From an uncultured Porphyromonadaceae bacterium (lineage in GTDB: Bacteria; Bacteroidota; Bacteroidia; Bacteroidales; Muribaculaceae), in contig CAMWKC010000065.1 in NCBI GenBank assembly GCA_947174735.1, positions 1-9,958 of the forward strand: DNA of 9,958 nt, read 5' to 3'. Positions within the stretch are counted from its first letter, which is position 1. Each line of letters starts with the position of its first letter. Below, piece by piece: positions 5,970 through 9,958 of the stretch. The notes under the pieces were generated by a model. The model saw nothing but the letters and a program-made list of their open reading frames with translations, searched no databases and was not told the DNA's origin. The position numbers and the translations under genes are program-made.

Positions 5970-7916
5970 TTAATCTTCTGATGTTAAATACTCTTCAAGC
6001 AATTCTGTTATATGAGTGCCATAATTAATCATATCTTCTTCTCTCCATGCAGATCGGTTAGTTCCACTCGGATCATACAGTTTTGAAAATACATATTGGG
6101 TGCCTATAGGAATAAAGACTCCTTTCATCAACCGATCAATAATTATTCGGCGTTTGGTGCAGAACAGACTATTGCCGTAACTTCGGTTGGTCTGTGAGTC
6201 CAAAAGTGTGAGATTACAAATACTGTTTTTCACTTCATCATCTTCCTCTTCTTCATTTGCCAGTTTTTTTATTAGGGAGATAGCTTCGTCAAAGTTTGTA
6301 TTCTCAACAAACTCATCAACCTTACGTCTTTCCTCATCAGGAATGTTAGCACCTAAGTCATTTAGGGCTGTATTAATCCATTCTCTCTTATCATCATCTC
6401 TTTTGAGTTTATTTGTACTGAATGAATCTATATGTTCAATATCCCAATCTTGTTCATTCAGTACATCAAATGGAAATTTATATACCTCAGATACAGAGTT
6501 AAACTTAGTATTTTGCATATTTACAAGATGTACATTCAGGGTAAGCAGGGTTTTATAAACTAAATTGCGCTGCTTATATTTCAGGTTGATTATTCCATCT
6601 TCGCCTTTATGCACAGATCGTAATTGAAATTTGACACGGTCCTTGAGGTATGTGATAAATTCTTCCTGGGAGGAATCTTCTAATTTATTATCATAATAAA
6701 TTAAATGGTTGACAAGATCCTCACCACACTGACTTAATAATCCGATATAGTTATAGATTCTTGGGGTCCAGAACCAATCATCAAGGCGTCGGAAAGTAGT
6801 CATAACTTCATCCCATATATCAGCTACCTTTTTTTGAAGTTCGTTTCCTTGAAGCCCTTCAAACATATCATAAAAAAAGCGGAAAATAACGCTCTTGCGT
6901 GGGTCTTGGATTTCCTTATCAATGCTTGTAAGTGCTTCATCACGTTTTTCTTCTGGAATATTACTAAGTCTGTGGCGTTTATATATTAACGTGAAGATCA
7001 AGTCAATTCTGTTAGCCATATCCACTCCTTTTTTCTGAAGAAAATACCAAAAGCTATTTGAATGTAAGGTGTTTTCAATCATTTCCCACTCTGATGCCAA
7101 AAGGTTTTGATCGATGAACTTCGCACCCTGATTGAAATTTTTAGATTGTAGAAAAAGACCTTTCACAAGTTCTGCATCAGTTAGTTTGAGTTTACCTGTA
7201 TTGATTTTTTGGAACTCACGGATGCTGTTTCCCTCATTTTCCGCTAATTCATACCACAGCACTTGAACAGATCCGGTTTTTGTATCACGCATGCCGTTAA
7301 GAAGATCAAAAATAGGCGTACGGACGGCTTCTAAGCCCTTTCCTAATTTATATCGAGCATTAATCTCCTTACCTGAAGTTTTAATCCATCTATCGATTGT
7401 CTTGAATGCTTCCAATATATGATAATGGTCGATATTGGATGCTTTTGAGGTGTCGGAAGAAAGTATATCTAAATTAAGAGACTGAAGAAATTCTGAAGAC
7501 TCCTCACGTGTTGCATAGAAGATATGGAATAATTCTTTTCCATCCTCTTCTTCAAAAAGTGTTTCTTCATCCCATCCCTTTTTCAGCATTAGATACTTAT
7601 ATAAAAGGAATAGAGTTGTAAGGCGTTGCTGACCATCGATTATTTCCCAACATCCCTTAGCTTTTAATGTATCTAATGGGATGTTTTGGAACAAGGTATG
7701 CATTTTGTCTATATCAGTAATGGGTCTTGCTATTATTGGCTGAAGACAGTAAAAGTCAAAATCCTTTTTGTCGTTATTGGCAAAGCATAGAAGATCACGT
7801 AAAAGATCCTCTACCTGCTTTGCGGTCCAACGATAACCACGTTGGTAGGCCGGTATATAGAAAAATCTACCATCAAGTAGGTCGCCTATAGAATATTGAT
7901 TTATTGAATTACGCAT
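5970..7916 (-). CDS. DUF262-DUF1524 fusion (GmrSD/BrxU/SspE-like modification-dependent HNH endonuclease)
   Basis: This is a 648-aa cytoplasmic protein and the first gene of the operon. The N-terminal DUF262 domain has IPAYQRGYRW at 21-30, DGQQR at 94-98 (IIDGQQRLTTLFLLY) and FQKINTGKLKLTDAEL at 235-250. The C-terminal DUF1524 HNH domain (about 480-620) has WDIEHID with the catalytic-type His495. NLTLLDSQTN follows at 578-587, with SYGNSLFCTKRR at 589-600 closing the beta-beta-alpha-metal fold; N587 and K598 are at the expected positions. In characterised relatives DUF262 binds or hydrolyses a nucleotide and senses modified DNA, and the HNH domain cuts it. Both signatures are intact, so an active restriction enzyme is likely, but the modification recognised is unknown. 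The length is normal for single-chain fusions. The start codon at 7916 has no Shine-Dalgarno. Base composition looks AT-rich next to the esterase, consistent with transfer. Confidence 0.88.
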   Translation of the reverse strand: MRNSINQYSIGDLLDGRFFYIPAYQRGYRWTAKQVEDLLRDLLCFANNDKKDFDFYCLQPIIARPITDIDKMHTLFQNIPLDTLKAKGCWEIIDGQQRLTTLFLLYKYLMLKKGWDEETLFEEEDGKELFHIFYATREESSEFLQSLNLDILSSDTSKASNIDHYHILEAFKTIDRWIKTSGKEINARYKLGKGLEAVRTPIFDLLNGMRDTKTGSVQVLWYELAENEGNSIREFQKINTGKLKLTDAELVKGLFLQSKNFNQGAKFIDQNLLASEWEMIENTLHSNSFWYFLQKKGVDMANRIDLIFTLIYKRHRLSNIPEEKRDEALTSIDKEIQDPRKSVIFRFFYDMFEGLQGNELQKKVADIWDEVMTTFRRLDDWFWTPRIYNYIGLLSQCGEDLVNHLIYYDNKLEDSSQEEFITYLKDRVKFQLRSVHKGEDGIINLKYKQRNLVYKTLLTLNVHLVNMQNTKFNSVSEVYKFPFDVLNEQDWDIEHIDSFSTNKLKRDDDKREWINTALNDLGANIPDEERRKVDEFVENTNFDEAISLIKKLANEEEEDDEVKNSICNLTLLDSQTNRSYGNSLFCTKRRIIIDRLMKGVFIPIGTQYVFSKLYDPSGTNRSAWREEDMINYGTHITELLEEYLTSED

Positions 7917-8256
7917 ATTTTAAGATGTGGTTTAGACTAATTTATAAATGTTAATAATTCAGTAAAATACAGCATATTCAGAAAGGAATTCACTATAATT
8001 ATGGTACCTAAACTTTAGTACATTGGACTCCTGCAAGAATAGGCTGTAGGCAGCAAAGATATAATAAAATTTGAAAATATTTTCTGTCTTTCGATAGTAA
8101 AAAAGGATTTATCACAAAATTCGTTATTGTTAAAGCCTTTTTCTACAAGCTCAAGAGTGGATGTTAGTGATGTTTTCTTCCTTTAACATATATCTTCAGC
8201 GGAAAACCATCAAATAATAATACGATATTCAGTCAGTGTTACAAGGCTTATGCAAT
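7917..8256. other. Non-coding stretch upstream of the DUF262 operon
   Basis: These 340 AT-rich bases hold no gene with a start codon. They must carry the operon's promoter and 5' leader, because a palindromic terminator closes off the gene to the right. A minus-strand frame is open from 8182 down to a stop at 8015-8017 (55 codons, including TLELVEKGFNNNEF and FFTIERQKIF). It has no ATG, GTG or TTG near its beginning; it may be chance or a gene remnant. Confidence 0.5.
8054..8061 (-). promoter_or_regulatory. Candidate -7 box for the DUF262 operon
   Basis: CAAAGATA on the + strand is TATCTTTG on the minus strand, a match to TAnnTTTG. It is the only such box I found between the palindrome and the operon start. 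Transcription would begin near 8046, giving a leader of about 130 nt. No TTTG was found at the -33 distance, so activity may be low or assisted. Confidence 0.4.
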
Positions 8257-8306
8257 ATAAATAATCGTTATAAGGCTAACATGTTAGCCTTATAACGATT
8301 ATTTAT
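8257..8306. terminator. Perfect 50-bp palindrome, probable bidirectional terminator
   Basis: The 25-bp arms are exact complements with no spacer (centre between 8281 and 8282, ACATGT). The outer ends are ATAAATAAT and ATTATTTAT, so each strand gives an A-rich lead-in and a U-rich end after a GC-containing inner stem. It begins 27 nt beyond the stop of the 497-aa gene and so probably ends that transcript before the DUF262 leader. No third copy of the arm was seen in the window. Confidence 0.65.
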
Positions 8307-8332
8307 CATTTTGTACTTACTTTGTATTTGTC

Positions 8333-9826
8333 TTACTCAGAGAACTGTTTCAGACGTGCGTACTGTTTGTATATGTCCGGAAATTTATATTTGTCAGTAT
8401 TTCTGTACTTCGGACCGTTCTGAATTTCGCTGACAACATCATTACTGTCTCCGGCTATAGTGCGGTCTACGTTATCAGTAGCAAACAGTGCTTTGATTTC
8501 CGGAATCAGCTCTTTGGCTTCGATGTCCATAAGATTACTCATGACAAAACCGGCGAATGCACCGTCGCAGGCTTCCTGTTTGGGCAGACGGGTTACCATA
8601 GAGGTAAGAAGACGTCTGAAGACTTCGATAATTTCCGCACGGCGTTCCGGATGATTGATAACAATCATGGCCAAGGCCTCGGGTGCTTGTTCACGAATAT
8701 AAGACTCAAGTCCCGGCTGATTCAGGTAAGCTTCAATAGCTGCTACATTATTCAGTGCGCAGGCGTAAAGAGCGGGATGTATCACCTCCGGAGCAAGGTC
8801 GCCGAGATGATAATCTGCAAATTTGCTGTTCTGACGCATGATTTCGAGTACGGCCTCAAGTCCTTTCTCGCTTCTCAGCTGTGTCAGTAATAACAGACCA
8901 TGCATTATGGCTCCATCTTCGGGTTCACCAATTGTATCGTCATTTATAGCCTTATAGGTTCTACCGATGACATACATTATGATATTACTTATGTCTTCGG
9001 CAGCTTCATCTGTCGGTAAAGCTAAAATACGTTCGATTACCTCGCGTGGTAGCTCTGTATAATTGTCTACTGAAAGGAGTTCATCAGCTATAAACTGATT
9101 CCTGACTGATACTGTCTTAGGATATTCAGGGTATTCGTAAGCGTAACGTTCTTCCGGATGACGCCGAGACTCTTCCATCATAGCCTCCCAGTTTCCAAGT
9201 CCTTTTTCAAGATCCTCAGGAGAAAATTCCAAATCATCATCGTAAGAATCATCGTCCTCTTCGGTATTCATGATATATTCGAAATCATCACCAAGAGTTT
9301 TTTTCAGAGTGTTAAGATAATGCATTTCCCTACGGTTACTACTTATAACGAGGAAATGTTTACCGTCCTTACCGAAATCATATTCAATCAAAGGTACTTC
9401 TTCCGTATCTTCTTCAAGAATATATCGTGTGATAGCAAAGTCTTTTACAGGATGGATGCCGCCTTCCTCGGCAAACTCTATAGCACCATAGATTATATTA
9501 TGGGCTTCGTTATAGCTTATCTCTTCAAGACCGGGACCGGATTTGTAATGGTTTATCAGCTCCTTGAGTTCATCCTCCGAGAAATCTGTATAGTATATAG
9601 TATCCTTAATACCGATGCAGAACGTATCAACTAAAAAGATACCGACTACATAGTTACCGTTTGCACGTATTCTCGTTATAATAACCTGTGCTATACCGGC
9701 CTGTTCCCAGTCAGGCGTAATATAACATTTACCGATTGGCAGTTTCCGTACCCTCTCGCGTATGAAGCGTTCAGGCGACATCTTAGGCTGCTGCTTGTTT
9801 TTATTCTTTGACTTTTTCTTTGCCAT
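8333..9826 (-). CDS. DUF1186-like helical-repeat protein with an unnamed N-terminal domain
   Basis: This is a 497-aa soluble protein with no signal peptide. It starts with a Lys-rich tail (MAKKKSKNKNK). Residues about 28-90 form a small domain with LPIGKCYITPDW and GIFLVDTFCIGIKD (62-75), a pattern I have seen in unnamed bacterial proteins. An acidic linker follows at about 188-207 (EEDDDSYDDDLEF). Residues about 240-470 are mostly helical, with pairs resembling HEAT or DUF1186 repeats: GEPEDGAIMHGLLLLTQLRS, LAPEVIHPALYACALNNV, and ALAMIVINHPERRAEIIEVF. Such repeats usually form a protein-binding scaffold; no catalytic motif is visible. The ATG at 9826 is preceded by A-rich sequence with no Shine-Dalgarno, and no clear promoter was found in the 132 nt to the window edge. 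It has the same direction as the DUF262 operon but is separated from it by the palindrome and 340 nt, so it is probably an independent transcript. Function unknown. Confidence 0.7.
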   Translation of the reverse strand: MAKKKSKNKNKQQPKMSPERFIRERVRKLPIGKCYITPDWEQAGIAQVIITRIRANGNYVVGIFLVDTFCIGIKDTIYYTDFSEDELKELINHYKSGPGLEEISYNEAHNIIYGAIEFAEEGGIHPVKDFAITRYILEEDTEEVPLIEYDFGKDGKHFLVISSNRREMHYLNTLKKTLGDDFEYIMNTEEDDDSYDDDLEFSPEDLEKGLGNWEAMMEESRRHPEERYAYEYPEYPKTVSVRNQFIADELLSVDNYTELPREVIERILALPTDEAAEDISNIIMYVIGRTYKAINDDTIGEPEDGAIMHGLLLLTQLRSEKGLEAVLEIMRQNSKFADYHLGDLAPEVIHPALYACALNNVAAIEAYLNQPGLESYIREQAPEALAMIVINHPERRAEIIEVFRRLLTSMVTRLPKQEACDGAFAGFVMSNLMDIEAKELIPEIKALFATDNVDRTIAGDSNDVVSEIQNGPKYRNTDKYKFPDIYKQYARLKQFSE

Positions 9827-9958
9827 GTTATTTTGATATGTAGCTTATAGTTATATAACAAGTTATTACACGTATTTTATCAGTCTGGTAATATATAAAT
9901 CTGAAGTTATTCTGAATTTTTCAGTAAGTAAATTATTGATGTATAAGCTAAAGTATAA

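Noticed and set aside
6187..6558. Plus-strand 123-codon open frame, Ser-rich
   Set aside because: It is antisense to the HNH end of the restriction gene, and its Ser runs mirror Glu/Asp codons on the coding strand.
9158..9634. Plus-strand 158-codon open frame
   Set aside because: It is antisense to the DUF1186-like gene, with low-complexity Phe/Ile-rich sequence and no promoter or family resemblance.
9856..9867. Small inverted repeat ATAAC-AA-GTTAT upstream of the 497-aa gene as an operator
   Set aside because: The arms are only 5 bp in AT-rich DNA and no regulator gene is linked; chance is likely.

Overview
The window looks like chromosomal DNA from a member of the Bacteroidales. The evidence is a lipoprotein signal with an acidic tail after the lipobox cysteine, weak or absent Shine-Dalgarno sites at most genes, and promoter-like TAnnTTTG (-7) boxes. 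Genus cannot be settled from the sequence alone, and no tRNA, rRNA or CRISPR array was seen.

Layout. 1-842 (+) is the 3' part of an esterase-D-like alpha/beta hydrolase that starts before the window. It converges on 916-1359 (-), a small PepSY-like lipoprotein, with a bidirectional terminator between them. 1598-2287 (+) is a membrane-anchored, zinc-dependent N-acetylmuramoyl-L-alanine amidase. 2435-3236 (+) is a compact three-gene cassette of the toxin-antitoxin type with ATGA overlaps at both junctions. Its first gene is an Xre-type HTH protein fused to a DUF3791-like domain, its second is a collapsed DUF3990-like (putative ADP-ribosyltransferase-fold) gene, and its third encodes a 76-aa partner. 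3266-3396 is a 131-bp MITE-like inverted-repeat element. 3450-7916 (-) is a two-gene operon of DUF262 proteins, read as 648 aa then 837 aa. The first has a C-terminal HNH (DUF1524) nuclease domain; the second is longer and has no recognisable nuclease. 7917-8256 is non-coding leader. 8257-8306 is a perfect 50-bp palindrome, probably the terminator of 8333-9826 (-), a 497-aa DUF1186-like protein. 9827-9958 is the upstream region of that gene, and nothing clear was seen in it.

Interpretation. The middle (about 2.4-8.3 kb) reads by eye as more AT-rich than the esterase at the left edge and carries accessory content: a decayed toxin cassette, a MITE-like element and a GmrSD/BrxU/SspE-like modification-dependent restriction candidate. 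The flanking hydrolase, lipoprotein, amidase and DUF1186-like genes look like ordinary chromosomal genes. The most interesting unit is the tandem DUF262 pair: one ordinary sensor-nuclease fusion plus a second large DUF262 protein of the 'IQR.YAQGR' type, encoded 6 nt downstream. It could be a two-protein anti-phage system in which the second protein supplies specificity or regulation. The most concrete new observation is that the toxin gene of the 2.4-3.2 kb cassette has been reduced to its two ends by an internal deletion and a T-tract frameshift, while the genes on either side remain open.
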